From assembly GCA_019828595.1 (NCBI GenBank), contig JAHQRK010000004.1, positions 3,100,001 to 3,164,000 on the forward strand: a stretch of 64,000 bases of DNA, given 5' to 3'. Below, piece by piece: positions 23,997 through 35,245 of the stretch. The position numbers and the translations under genes are program-made. The DNA is from Aphanomyces cochlioides. Taxonomy: Eukaryota > Oomycota > Saprolegniomycetes > Saprolegniales > Verrucalvaceae. The first letter of the stretch is position 1, and every line of letters begins with the position of its first letter. The notes below the pieces were generated by a model. It was not told the DNA's origin. It searched no databases and saw only the letters and a list, made by a program, of their open reading frames with translations.

Positions 23997-25805
23997 ATGT
24001 GGCAACAGCCTTCGCAGCGAGAGCTGCCGTCTGCGGCGCACAGGAACCAAGTGATTGAAGTCGCACCGCTCCTGGATACACGCATGACACCGGTATCTTC
24101 GTCGTACAGCAGGGAAAGTTCCCGTTGTAGTATTCCTCCGCGGTGGTACAAACTGTCTCGATTCATGCTCGGTCTCGCGATTGCATCCGTGGCGACGTTT
24201 GCCGGCATCAAGATCTACTATATGTTGGCACCCTACCCTCGTGATGTTGTATGGAACCCTGCGCTCAATAATATCACCATGCCTGTTGATCGAGTGCCGG
24301 CGCTTTGGGGTCCAGATGATTTTCAATGCCTCGGCTGGCGCGCAGTGGAAGGTTGTGATCCAAACGGCGTCAGGAAACCTTGGTACGACAGAGGTTGCAA
24401 CCACCCCATCAAGCGTGGAATGGCCGGCTATTGTGAAGTACGTAACCGCACCAGTGGGGAAGTCTTCCGCGTTATGGCCATGACTTGCCGTGGAATCGAT
24501 GAATATCATGAATTCACATGCAACAACGCAACAGAGTTCACCGACTTCTCCGTTAAAGCTACAAGATACCACCATCACCAACCTCTACATGTATCCCCTA
24601 TGAGCAGTGCCCCTACCCGTGGCATTGTTATGTCCATCTACGACAAAGCTCTTGCCAGCGCGTATGCAGTCATCAGATCGGTGCGCACTTTGAAATGCAC
24701 TCTGCCCATCGAACTCTTCTACCTCCCCGGTGAGCTTGACCTTACCAGTCCAGTTGTGGAAGACCTCGTGAACAAGTTCAACGCAGTCCTGCGCCCCATT
24801 GAGGACAAAGCTGCCAAGAAATACCGAGCCAAGCCATATGCAATGTATCACGCCTCATTCGACCAAGTCCTCTTCCTCGACTCGGACAACATCCCCACTC
24901 GGGATCCAACTTTCCTCTTTGACTCCGCAGAATTCCAATCGACTGGTGCTATTTTCTGGCCCGACTTTTGGCAGGCCGACTACTCCATTTTCAACATGAA
25001 CAAGCAAAGTCTTCTCTGGCAGGTGCTTGACATGCCATTCATGGGTGACTTTGAGCAAGAAAGCGGTCAACTGCTTGTGGACCGTCGTCGCTCTCAAGCT
25101 GCGTTGGAAAAGCTCATGTACTACACAATGGAAGGCCGTATCCTTGAGCGCTTGGGCCTTGTATGGGGTGACAAAGATCTGTTTCGTTTTGCCTGGCACA
25201 ACACAAGTACTCCATTCCACTTTATCAAGACTCCTCCTGCGTTGGGTGGCTTGTACGACCCGAAGGAATCTCGTTTCTGCGGTGTCGCCATGCTTCAGTT
25301 CGACCCTCGTGGAAAGCTTATCTTTATTCACCGCAATTCGTACAAGTTGACAGGTCGTCAAGAACAAGTTCCCCTTGTAACCCACATGCAGAAGTTCAAG
25401 TATGGTCAAGAAACGACAGACAAGTATGCTGTACACCACACGGGTCCTGGTGTCGGCCTTGGTGGATGCTGGGCGATGAAGGACGAAGTTCCTTATGACA
25501 TTGTCCCCCTCTCGGATACGCATGCCGCAAACTCTGAGCTCCATGCTTTGCACTACGCTTTGGAAGCCGGCATTTCGATGGGCATTGAACCCGAGCTCGT
25601 GCAAATCGACCACAGCAACACCACGTGGTGGGAATCTGCGCTCAAGTGGCTGCTCTACATTCTCCTGTGGAGTGCCGCCATCGTCGTTGTCCTCGTAACG
25701 TTGCATTGGGTGGCGTTCCGATCTGTTTTTGGCGAAAAGAAACTCCACTGGTTCGACCGCTACTCTGGCAAGAAGCGAAAGTTGTCCGAGTACCCGATAG
25801 TGTAA
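23997..25805 (+). CDS. Golgi-type glycosyltransferase (MNN1/GT71-like)
   Basis: Intronless, 602 residues from ATG 23997; the open frame continues upstream to 23757 but that part looks like leader sequence. A signal-anchor helix near residues 60-80 gives a short cytosolic tail. The lumenal catalytic part has the nucleotide-sugar fold: GIVMSIYDKALASAYAVIRS, LPIELFYLPGE, and LFLDSDNIPTRDP, whose DSD is the DxD metal site. A second membrane helix (LLYILLWSAAIVVVLVTL) sits 45 residues before a Lys-rich cytosolic end, unusual for fungal Mnn1. It probably adds mannose or a related sugar to glycoproteins or wall glycans; the exact linkage cannot be read. Convergent with the USP gene. Confidence 0.8.
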   Translation: MWQQPSQRELPSAAHRNQVIEVAPLLDTRMTPVSSSYSRESSRCSIPPRWYKLSRFMLGLAIASVATFAGIKIYYMLAPYPRDVVWNPALNNITMPVDRVPALWGPDDFQCLGWRAVEGCDPNGVRKPWYDRGCNHPIKRGMAGYCEVRNRTSGEVFRVMAMTCRGIDEYHEFTCNNATEFTDFSVKATRYHHHQPLHVSPMSSAPTRGIVMSIYDKALASAYAVIRSVRTLKCTLPIELFYLPGELDLTSPVVEDLVNKFNAVLRPIEDKAAKKYRAKPYAMYHASFDQVLFLDSDNIPTRDPTFLFDSAEFQSTGAIFWPDFWQADYSIFNMNKQSLLWQVLDMPFMGDFEQESGQLLVDRRRSQAALEKLMYYTMEGRILERLGLVWGDKDLFRFAWHNTSTPFHFIKTPPALGGLYDPKESRFCGVAMLQFDPRGKLIFIHRNSYKLTGRQEQVPLVTHMQKFKYGQETTDKYAVHHTGPGVGLGGCWAMKDEVPYDIVPLSDTHAANSELHALHYALEAGISMGIEPELVQIDHSNTTWWESALKWLLYILLWSAAIVVVLVTLHWVAFRSVFGEKKLHWFDRYSGKKRKLSEYPIV

Positions 25806-25993
25806 TCTAGTACGCCAACGATAGATCCCTTATTTAACTTGGAAAATTCATCTTTACTCCGTTTTTGTGTGTGCTTAGCCATTTGTCTCCCGACATGTTC
25901 ACGCTGCCACAGCGCGGTAATCCTGAGCACGATTGGGAGTTGCAGTTGCTTCCTCGCAAATGAAACGGAAACTTCAAGATAGATATATTAGAC

Positions 25994-28900
25994 CTACTCC
26001 GGTGACGCCACCTCTCTGCGCAGGTAAAATAAAACGTACGCTTGAGATGTGACGGCGGCGTCAGCAGTCGTTTCACTAGCATAGCTGTCGTTGAAACTGT
26101 ACCATTTGTCGTTGCGGGGATTCTTGGCCTTGGCAGTGTAGTGGCCACCTCCCAGACCTCCTGAATGCTCTGACACGGCGTAAAGATCGTAGATACTTGA
26201 GGACGGGGTGGGGCCAATGAGGTATTCACTCATGTCGAGGCCGGTGATAGGAAATGTCACGAGCGTGTTGATCTTGTCTCGGTGCATGAAATACGAGCTT
26301 TGTGCATACCGAAACCTCTTGAGATGGATTATCAAGATGTCGGGCAGTGAGAACAAGTCAAACTTTTTGTACGCGCGCACGTGGTTCTTGCACTTGGGGC
26401 AATACCACGTGTCGTTTTCGCCAAGTTGTTCCTTCTCGGTAAACTTGGCTATGCACGTTCGCAAATTCAACGATGGATTCTTGTTTCCATAAGCACCTTC
26501 ACCAGTAGATGGGTGCATTCGGAGCGTCTCGTGATCTTTGTACGCGTCTCTGTACCTAGCCACATTCGTCAAGAGATGTTGAAATCCTTGATTTTACCCT
26601 TGATTCGTCCACTCAAGCGTAAATGTAAAACTTCCCCGGGTTACATCTGGTGACAGCGGCTCTCCTGAATCTTCAGGGAGATCTTTCTGCATAAATGTAT
26701 CTGCGCGGGCGTTTGACACGTGCAGCTTGTACGGGGTGACAGAGACATCAGGCGCCACTAGATGGCTCACAGCATGCCGGATCTTCTCGTGTATGTTTGC
26801 ACATGGAGCATCACGCGTAATTGACACTAAAAGTGGCATCCCAAAGAGACGCCACTCCACTCGTCGATGCTTCGTCAAGTTGGTGTAGTGGCGATAGCTG
26901 TTGCTTGATCGCTCTCCGTTGACGTCGTTATCCAATGGGTCAGATATTGCTTCTGCTGGCAATTGATGCTGCAGAGCAACCAAGCACAAAGCAACCTCGC
27001 CAGGGGAACATTGATTCAAGTCCAATGCTGACGTTGAGCTGAGAGTGTACAAATTGGACGAGCGAATTTCATATCGTGATATGGGAAATTCCAATTCATA
27101 CGCAACGACGTTGTGGTCTCGATCTTGCACCAATTCATTGATGTCCATTGAATCCGAGTAGGATCGAATGATGCGGTGATGCTTCACTTGAACGAGGAGC
27201 AATCGTTCAGAAGGAACGCCACTCAATGAACTCAACGCATTTTTCACATCTCCATACACCCCTTCTTTGGGAACGTGCATTCCATATTGCACTGGGCTTG
27301 ATCCATCACTTCCGCACAAAGTTAGTTGGACCCACGCCTACCACAGACTTCATTTGAGCACAAAATCATGCACTACCTGGTTGGGCACTGGAACAGAGAG
27401 GCTCAAGTACGGATCGAATGTAATTGACTCATTGTGGCAGCTTGGGCAGGTAACGTGGCTTCGCAGTTGGGCCATAAAGTTGTCAGTGATAATACTATCA
27501 TTTCTCTTCAAGTAATTCTCCCATTCTTCTCTTGCGACGACAACGTCTGGTCGGCCAGCATGTTCAATGGGTTTAGTATACGGCTTGTCCAAGACACGAT
27601 TCAAATCTTCGTGAATGCCGTCCAAAATAAAGCTCAGAACTTCTTGGCTATCCTGTTGGGCATATCCTGCAAATACAGGTGCGTATTCTCCAATAACGTG
27701 CTTCAGTTCAGATGGAGTGACAACTTTGACTTCCCCTGACCACATTTGCTCGAGTAACTTGGCGAAGGCTTTGGCAATTTTGCCATTCATGCCAAGGGGA
27801 TTCTGGCGATTGATTTCTTGCTTGTAATACTTATCACCATTGGAGTCGAGGCGGCAAAAGTACTCAAGTAGAGGCTTTGAGTTGCTGAGGCATTGAATGA
27901 TACTGTTCAAAAAGCAAGTATTGCCGAGATTTTGCAGACCAACAACACCTTCAAATTCGGGGCGACTGTAGCGATTAGAGTATGATGAATATCCGTTGGA
28001 TGTCGTTAGAGTGGTCTTGTTCGACTGCATGTACGAGCCAGAAGAGAACGAATAGCTTGAAGATGGTTGCTTGGCCACCACAGATACTGTTGATTCTGTT
28101 GAAATCCTTTTTCCCTTAATGTGCGTCCCAAATTTGCACAAGTTTTCGCTGTTGGCTTCGACAACGACAGTCTCTACTGATCGAACCTGAAGCTTTACGC
28201 GGATAACTTTTCCCGTGTACAAGGCCCGTGGGTTATGAGGAGGCCACTCTGAGCCGTCATTGACTTCGTTTTCGTCATCTTCCTCCAGTACTTGAATATC
28301 CACGATTTCAGCTTCTATCCAGTCTCCTTTCAAGCCCCGGATTGGACCATCGCAGTACTCGACCGTCATGCCTTTGCTCAAGCGGGTACGCCATTCTTCG
28401 CATGTTGAGTGAAGAGGCTTGATCGCCGGTGACTCGCGGGATATCCAGCAGTCCCATCTTTCGAACCAGCCCAGGAAATGAACTTTAACTTTGTCTTCGT
28501 CCGTATCTACGATGCGGCTCTCATACCTATTTACGTTTAGTGTTGTGTACAATTATTGTGTATCCGTACCATGTATTGCTTGTGTCTTTTGCGTCAACAA
28601 AGTCACCCACCTTGAGGACAGCTCGCCAGCCACCCTCTTCCACTTCGCTCATGAAGAACTTAGAGTTGCGAACGTCAGCAACATCTTTCGAGTTCTTGAA
28701 GGGACTCTCGATCAGCAATATGCAATAATCTTCTTCGTCCATGCTTGTCACGCGGGATTTCAAATTGAGATCGTCCAAAACTCGACTCTTCACTCCGTCC
28801 TCGTCTTCGGAATCCGATGGCGTGGGAGGTGATTCATCTATCGTTTGCCACTCTTCATCGTCTTGGCGAGTTTTAGATCGAATTCGGATATGACGCGTCC

Positions 28901-29419
28901 AGTTCGCTTCATTGTCAAGCTTGTATCCTGGCTTGTCTGCGCTTCGTGCAAAATCTGGAAACAAATCATGGTAGCTGGACGAGATATGGGTCCAAAGCAC
29001 ATCCTTCACAGACGAGACTTCAAGCAATCCACTCAGGAGTATGTGCAAGTCTACTCCTCTTTTAATTTGCACGGGTGATGGTTTGGACATGCCATTTGAC
29101 CAATAATATACCTAAATTCAGCTGAGGATGGATTTCCACGACGACAACGTACTTTTGCAAGCACTGGGTAGATTTCTACAAAGTTTTGTGCACGTGCACC
29201 TGTCCCTCGAGTTGCTACACGTCTTGGAATCTCCACTGCATTGGGCTCTCGTGTCTTCCATTCGATCCATTCGTCGTGCCCAAGGAGCTGATAATCATAT
29301 CCTTCAACTAAACCAGGGCGAAGTCCAACGCCGCTTTCACCTAGAAGTTCTTCGTATCTTCCATTCTCGTCTTTCTTCGCTGGAACCACATAGAAAACCT
29401 GTCCTGTTTCCATGTCCAT
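25994..29419 (-). CDS. Ubiquitin-specific protease with DUSP and Tudor/chromo-barrel-like domains
   Basis: Cysteine deubiquitinase. Exons in coding order: 29419-29153, 29111-28570, 28526-27377, 27337-26598, 26555-25994; introns 39-43 nt, 1086 residues. The N terminus has a DUSP-like unit (YDYQLLGHDEW, VEIYPVLAKV). Next are two beta-barrel units of chromo-barrel/Tudor type (VGDFVDAKDTSNTWYESRIV; GDWIEAEIVDIQV). The catalytic Cys box is LQNLGNTCFLNS; CPSC and CPKC pairs form the USP zinc site; the His box is GGGHYTAKAKN with WYSFND. About 250 residues are inserted between the zinc half-sites, as in USP4/USP15. Such barrels often read methylated lysine, suggesting chromatin work. Met 29419 is the first ATG after the promoter palindromes. 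Confidence 0.92.
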
Positions 29420-29560
29420 GCGCAGTTCCACCGCTCTTTTTTCAAAGCTTTGTTGTGGGGTCAGTTATCCGGATAATTAGCCGGATATGTTATCCGGATT
29501 GTTTGTTATTTATCCGGATTATCCCAGGATTATCCGGATTAGCTCGTTGTGATTTCGACA
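29420..29560. promoter_or_regulatory. Bidirectional promoter with five CCGGAT palindromes
   Basis: The 141-bp gap between the divergent USP gene and the unknown gene at 29561 carries TTATCCGGATAA at 29465-29476, CCGGATAT at 29481, TTATCCGGATT at 29490, 29510 and 29530. Five copies in 76 bp, three of them spaced exactly 20 bp apart, is the densest cluster in the window. Confidence 0.65.
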
Positions 29561-30785
29561 ATGGCCACGCCGACGTGGCCGGAGGTGCGATGGGATGCCA
29601 TTGACAAGGATTTCGAGCTCCTCAAGAAGAATACGACCGTGAAGAAAGCACCAGAAGATTTGATTTCGAGTGGGAACGAAGAAAACGAGGCAGAAGCTAA
29701 GCTTCATGAGCTGGCACGCGATATCTTTCAAGTGCACACCTACATTGACAGCTCGATTCGTCGAGTGCAATGCGAAGCAGCACTTGTACGCGTGATTCAA
29801 ACGTTCTTGCTGCAGCAAGTATAGAGAAACCTGATTTCAGTGCATTACTTGCTTGGTCTAGGAGTTGCAATCGGATCCAAACGAGCAAAATCGAGCCAAC
29901 GAGTGGCTTTCTTCCCAAGTATCAGAGTGGTGCCTCACGCAAAACGACGACAAGGGTCTACTGGAATGCATTCGAGACGATATCCACAGTGCGAAGAGCA
30001 AGGAGGAGTTCCTTCAACAACTCGAGGCCGCGACGCATCCCACATTATCCTTTCCAGTTGCTACAGTTCTTCGTGACGACTCGGCCACACATTTACTGGG
30101 CAATGTTCCTCAGGTGCGTCTTTCTTTCTCCACGGTGCATAACCTCCTTATCCCTCTACCGTAGATCTCAGAATCGGAGGCATTTCAAGACGCTAAAGAC
30201 ATCAAACGTGACCAACTCTGTGTGAATGGGGTGCTCTATCCAGGCGTGATCGGTTATGAAGCCTTGGTCAAAGCTCTCGCCCATGACATCAAGCAAGTCG
30301 CGAGCGAATTTCGTGCGTCCTATGCTTCATTTGAATCCACATATGAAGAAATGGCCAAGCGCATCCTTCACGTATGGCTTCCTCTGACCACACATTTGAT
30401 AAATCTCTCTTGCTAGTCAATCAATCGCACTGAATCTGGCGGTGCATCGTACGAAGTCCTCAGCGATCTCGTGACCCCTCCACCGCAATCATCCCCTCTT
30501 GTACTATTGCGTCCAAATTCCAAGCAAGCGCAGCCTCTTCAGATCCGAATCGACATGGGGGCCTATGAAGAAGCTACCACTGGCTGGTGCTTTGGATTGC
30601 GTGTGGCCCTTGAAGCCCAGACCTCATACGTTGTGTGCGACAGTGACGACCCTACCACAGAATGGTGCACAGTTCAGGCCGTTTATCGCAACCGTCTAGC
30701 TTTCAGTCTAGGCATGAGTCCGTTTACAGCTTTGACGCGTGGGGCGCGGCACGACAATGGCCGTGTTCACTTGTCGTTAAGTTAA
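29561..30785 (+). CDS. Hypothetical protein, 361 residues
   Basis: No family recognised. Exons 29561-29818, 29862-30113, 30165-30371, 30417-30785; introns 43-51 nt, all in phase. The N-terminal 220 residues are largely helical and acidic (LHELARDIFQVHTYIDSS; ECIRDDIHSAKSKEEFLQQL). The C-terminal 120 residues are richer in beta residues (PLQIRIDMGAYEEA, TSYVVCDSDD), so a helical domain followed by a beta domain is likely. No signal peptide or membrane helix. It is divergently transcribed from the USP gene through a 141-bp promoter, and its stop TAA overlaps the stop of the convergent gene by 4 bp. Confidence 0.75.
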
Positions 30786-31863
30786 AATTTGCCATATACC
30801 AACGTGTCGAGCCGCTGCACGTGGACGGCCAAGTCGCGGTTGCGATGGGTCAACCTCAGTTGCTCGTTCGTGAGCAGTCGAATTTCATCTTTGGCGACTT
30901 GCAAATCGTCGCGCAGTTGAGTAAGTTCTTCTTGCTTGCGCCTCGTGATAGCTTTCCATTCCTCTCGCTCGGCCGTCACATCTCGCAGTTGAGTGAGCAA
31001 TTCTACAAGATCACACAGCCTTGTCAAACAGTCGCATGGAGAACTCTACCTTGCTTTTCCAAGTTGAGGAGGCGCATCGAGTCTTGGAGATTGACTAGTT
31101 CATGTCGGAGGGATGTTTCACGTTGCAAACTGAGCTTATTCTCGACTTCGAGCTGCTTCAACGCGCCTTCAACTCGCACGAGGATGCCCAGTTGCTCTTC
31201 TGCCTCTGCTTCAGATGGCGTATACCGCCTTCCAGCTGCACTAGCCTTGTTGCTCTCCTCGGAACATTCTGACGGCGAGGTTTCGGCATCTTTCCATGGC
31301 AGGAGCGGTTTGTCATGTTGGGGATCCATCAGAGTGGTGTCATCGAGATGACTAGCTTCATCTTGGGATCTGTGGCCTTCCGACGGGGGAGATTTCTCCA
31401 CGCTGTCTTTGCTGTCGTTTTGAAGATGCATGGATTTTATGGGGCTCGCCAACGGGGAGGGTATCTTTAGTTTTGGCAAATCGTGTCGTAGCCGCGATGT
31501 TTTCGAGTTTGCGATGGGAGATGTCGGTCTTGTGGTGTTCAGTGACGCTGCCACAGCTTGCTTCAGTTGCCGTATCCACAGCTGACAATGTTGTGGCGTT
31601 GGAGCCATAAACTCGTCCGTCTCGTGTCCATTTGAGGTTGCATGTGTAACTTCAAACCTTGACGCGGCCTTTGGATGAATTGCCAGGATGTTGGCGAGCA
31701 GAATCTCCATGCGCTTCAAGTTTGTGTTGCTCATCTCCTCACAGACAAAGTGTCCCTCCACGACGAGACAGCGGCATTTCGTCCATTCGAATAGGTTTGA
31801 GCGAGCATTCTTTACTTTGCGTTTGAGGATTCTCTCCGTCTGAGCCTCGTCATCCAGATCCAT
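30782..31863 (-). CDS. PH-like domain and coiled-coil protein
   Basis: Exons in coding order 31863-31050 and 31002-30782 (intron 47 nt), 344 residues. The first 105 residues resemble a PH domain: a basic start (RILKRKVKNARSNLFEWTK), strand-rich middle and a closing helix with a Trp (QLWIRQLKQAV). A Ser/Pro-rich linker of about 120 residues follows, with likely phosphorylation sites. The last 110 residues are coiled coil (QRETSLRHELVNLQDSMRLL; TAEREEWKAITRRKQEELT). A membrane-linked scaffold role is a guess. It follows the Na+/H+ exchanger on the same strand, 152 bp downstream. Its stop TAA shares the TTAA at 30782-30785 with the convergent gene. Confidence 0.75.
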
Positions 31864-32015
31864 CGATCGAGAGCCGTCGCAACGACTCCGCTTGCTGCTT
31901 GTTGACTGACGACGATTCGAACAACAATAACATATCTTTATCCGAACTAAAAACAGTCGATGGCCTATCAGTCTCTGTCTTGCGTCGAGATGGATCCTCT
32001 ATGGGAACGCACTCC

Positions 32016-34012
32016 TTAGTCACGAGAATGGCTGCTGTCTTCATGAATGGTCAAGTCTGGATGAACTTCTCCTGCGCTGTTAGGTGTGGTCGAATGTACC
32101 GAGTCGAGATCCCTAGGCCATGATAAGTTTGTCGCGCAAGGACATAACACATACACAGCATTGTACGATGGCGCCGAGGCGTGCGTGAGCCATGGCATGA
32201 TGTAGAGCGCATCCCATTTCAGCAAGATATGTCGCCTTGAGCCATTGGTGTCAGCAGACTCTTCCACGTCTTCTTTCTACAAGAGTATCGTCAGTCTAGA
32301 GAAAGTAATGGCAGATTTACTGATGGCATGCGTTTGATCTGGAGGATGTCAAGCATCTTGACTGTGAGGCTTCCCATGATAAGCACTGTTCCAACGACGA
32401 CAACCATGGTGGCGGCGCGGACTTGCTAGCACAACACCATGAACTTCTGAGTTTTCAAGACTGAACAAACCTCACGGAATGGCTCTGGAAACGACAGTGA
32501 GAGTGAAAATGCTATCGCACCTCGCAAACCACTGAACCAAATCATATGCTGCTCATTCCGCGTAAGTCGACGATGCTCTTCGTGGCGGCTAATGCAGGCA
32601 TTGCGGCAAGTAGACAAGGGATACACATGAGCTGCTCTAGCCACTAGGCACGCTGCAAGAGCCCAAATCATAAAAGGAACGCTCAGTTCCTTCTCCATGT
32701 TGAAAAAGGAAAGACCGAGATCTACGACGACAACAACATCAGCTTGAACTCTTTGAAAGGATGGAATCTTACTCAAAAAGACAACGAGCTCGCAAAGGAA
32801 TGCAGCGACGTGAAACACATGCGACGTACTACAACAACAATGACAATAGAGTCTCCTCTCGAGGTAAGTACATGTCCTTGGCGCTTGAGGATAAGTTGTT
32901 AAATGTGTAGTGCTTCATAAACATGCCAGCAAACAAAATGGAGACGATACCAGACAGCTCAAGCACTTCAGCGACAACAAATGGCATGTACGCGAGGAGA
33001 ATAAAGAGACCGACTTCATGCATAAGCGTCGTTTGCGTCAAGTATTTGAATGTGATGGCAGAGAGGCACCCAAAGAGAATCCCGACCAAGATGGAGCCGA
33101 CGCAAATGCCAAAGAAGTCCAAGATGGCATAACTCACAGCATGGGGCTGCATGTCGTAAACGCCAATGAATTTGGAAAATGTGTTGAAGAGGACGATCGA
33201 GATGGCATCGTTGAGCACACTTTCACCAAAGACGATGTAGAAAAGCTTGCGGTCCTACGAAAAGCCATCAAATGCGCGAAGATGAAGACAGCTGTCGTAC
33301 CACGTTGAGCTCGTCGAAAATGGCCAAAGTTGAGACTGGATCCGTGGAGCTGATAAGCGCTCCAAACGTCAAGCACTCGGCTAATGGCATATCAAGACTC
33401 CAGCCGATGGAGCCGAGAATATACAGAAATCCACCGACGAGCAAGGTCGAGATGAACGTGCCGAGGATTGCAAAGACGAGAATACTCGACAAGTTTTCAA
33501 AAAAGTACCGCCGTTGCATCGTGTATCCTACATCTCCGTGAGATGAGAAGTCCAGATCGAACGAAACCCGAGTTGAAAATGATCGGCGGCAGCAAGCCGA
33601 CAAAAAAGACATTGGGGTCGTATCCGACCAGCTATACATTCGAACGACATGAGACTCAAGTCAATGACATCTCCAAGCTTACCCACTGCGCAACCACGTC
33701 CGATTGATCAAGGGCACAAAGCCCGCCCGCGACAAGGCCCACAATAATGATCACTAGAGTCGAAGCGTCACGCATGCAAGCACGAGAGAGAGAGAGAAAC
33801 ATACCGCTGCATTCGGAGATGAAGTGAATTTGGAGCTTCCTTGTAATGACATGGCTGATCGCAATCGAGACCATGACGAGGAGCATAAATAGGAGAACAA
33901 ACGAGGAGATCTTGTACTGCTTGGCCATGCCGAATGTCATGTCCCCATCGGCACTGGTGCTGTTGACTAGAAGCGCCGACGCGGCAAATGCCGTTGGGTC
34001 GTCGTTGTTCAT
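32016..34012 (-). CDS. Sodium/hydrogen exchanger (NHE/CPA1 family)
   Basis: Electroneutral Na+(K+)/H+ antiporter of plasma or endosomal membranes. Exons in coding order: 34012-33805, 33753-33683, 33631-33568, 33527-33301, 33254-32872, 32828-32773, 32721-32471, 32425-32321, 32276-32155, 32112-32016; introns 40-51 nt, 527 residues. Marks seen: FVGLLPPIIFNSGY in TM4, FGALISSTDPVSTLAIF with the family's transport-site region, FGESVLNDAISIVLFN whose ND pair is the ion-binding ND motif, and the conserved FSGLRGAIAFSL. The C-terminal KWDALYIMPWLTHA matches the NHE6/8-type end, so an endomembrane location is likely. The last intron has an alternative donor that would shorten the tail. Confidence 0.92.
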
Positions 34013-34084
34013 GGTCGAACCTTTTTCTCGAATTTGGATACCACCTGGCGGTCGTCAACTTCGTCAAAATAGACGTAAACTATT

Positions 34085-34160
34085 TTGAGCAATGATCGGA
34101 TAAATTCGAATTTGTCCGGACATCAATTTTATCCGGCAATCTTTGTCATCCGGATAAATG
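34085..34160. promoter_or_regulatory. CCGGAT elements upstream of the Na+/H+ exchanger
   Basis: GATCGGATAAA (34094), TGTCCGGACA (34113), TTATCCGGCA (34129) and ATCCGGATAAA (34148) lie 80-150 bp upstream of the exchanger start on the minus strand. They are degenerate copies of the TTATCCGGATAA element. Confidence 0.5.
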
Positions 34161-34236
34161 TTGCATTCTCAAATTGAGAATTGACCGCCTCATGGCGCCA
34201 GAATGCGGAGGATGAGCCCCGTAGACGAGGACTCTA

Positions 34237-34882
34237 CTACCGTATTTCGGGTGCTGCTGTAACTACATTTTTCTCGGTTTGGCCTGAAACCATTCGGAGC
34301 CGAAACTTCATACATGAACCATTTATCGATTTTGGTTTGACCTGTAATCAAAATGGATATGACTGGTCAAAACTCGACCACTAAATATCCTAGAAATATA
34401 TTGTGAGTATGCGGTTGACGATGGAGCTTAAGGCTGTCGATATTGTTGGCGTTGCAAGCGGTGAAGGAACGAGATCATGTACAAGCCATACTGCATCGTG
34501 ATCCTTGAGTCTTGGCTCTCCTCGGGGGCATGGTCAAAGAATCCATGAAGAGTGCACTTTCACTACCAATTTTCATGTATATTTCTATGTATTTCTGCCA
34601 ATGATAATACTAGCTGATGTCGGCAGCGATTCGGGCTTTTGGTTTGACCTGTAACCATTTTTGCTTCAAGTTGGCGACATTTTTGTACCGTAATGCGTAA
34701 CTCATAAGACACGGTCGAAAATCCAAAATTATTCAAATTAAGATCTGGTTGGACTTCGACACTTGGGTGGGACGTGCGTTTCTCATAAGCACTATACAAA
34801 TATGTAATGAAACTGACCTGCATTAAATTTAGCAGTAAAAATAATTTTTAAGGTAGTTACAGCAGCACCCGAAATACGGTAG
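34237..34882. mobile_element. Non-autonomous DNA transposon (MITE) with 30-bp perfect terminal inverted repeats
   Basis: The sequence at 34237-34266 is exactly the reverse complement of 34853-34882. The inner ends begin CCGTATTTCGGGTGC and are flanked on both sides by TA, the target duplication of Tc1/mariner-type elements. The 586-bp interior has no transposase frame. It contains a repeated unit (TTTGGTTTGACCTGTAA) at about 34332 and 34639, and a diverged copy near 34272. The perfect arms suggest recent insertion. It lies between the exchanger promoter and the 3' end of cellulose synthase 1. Confidence 0.85.
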
Positions 34883-35245
34883 ATGTACTTGTAGGCGATC
34901 TATCGTACGACAAGAAGAACCGCACTATGCATTGTTGCAGCGTGTGAGCTGTTGGATTGACGGCGCCTTGCGCGGTAGAAACGAAGTCGGCCGTGACATC
35001 GGGATTTCAACTCGTTGCACCTTGAGCTCTTTGTGAGTCATATGTAGAGAGAGCTCAGTGCATGCCTGTCGCTAGTGTTCCTTCTCGTGGCAGTCCCGGG
35101 CGATGAGTACCATCCAAATCTAGTGGACATAACTTCAACCATGACCGATGATGCAAAGATGGAGTGGTCGACTTGCCACACCGTACGACAAGGTGAATCA
35201 ATGCACTAGCTTATATTTATCGATTTATCATGCAATAGTAAACAG
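34883..35245. other. Intergenic 3' of cellulose synthase 1
   Basis: About 360 bp between the MITE and the cellulose synthase stop codon. No gene or repeat recognised; the last part is presumably 3' untranslated sequence of the minus-strand cellulose synthase gene. Confidence 0.4.
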
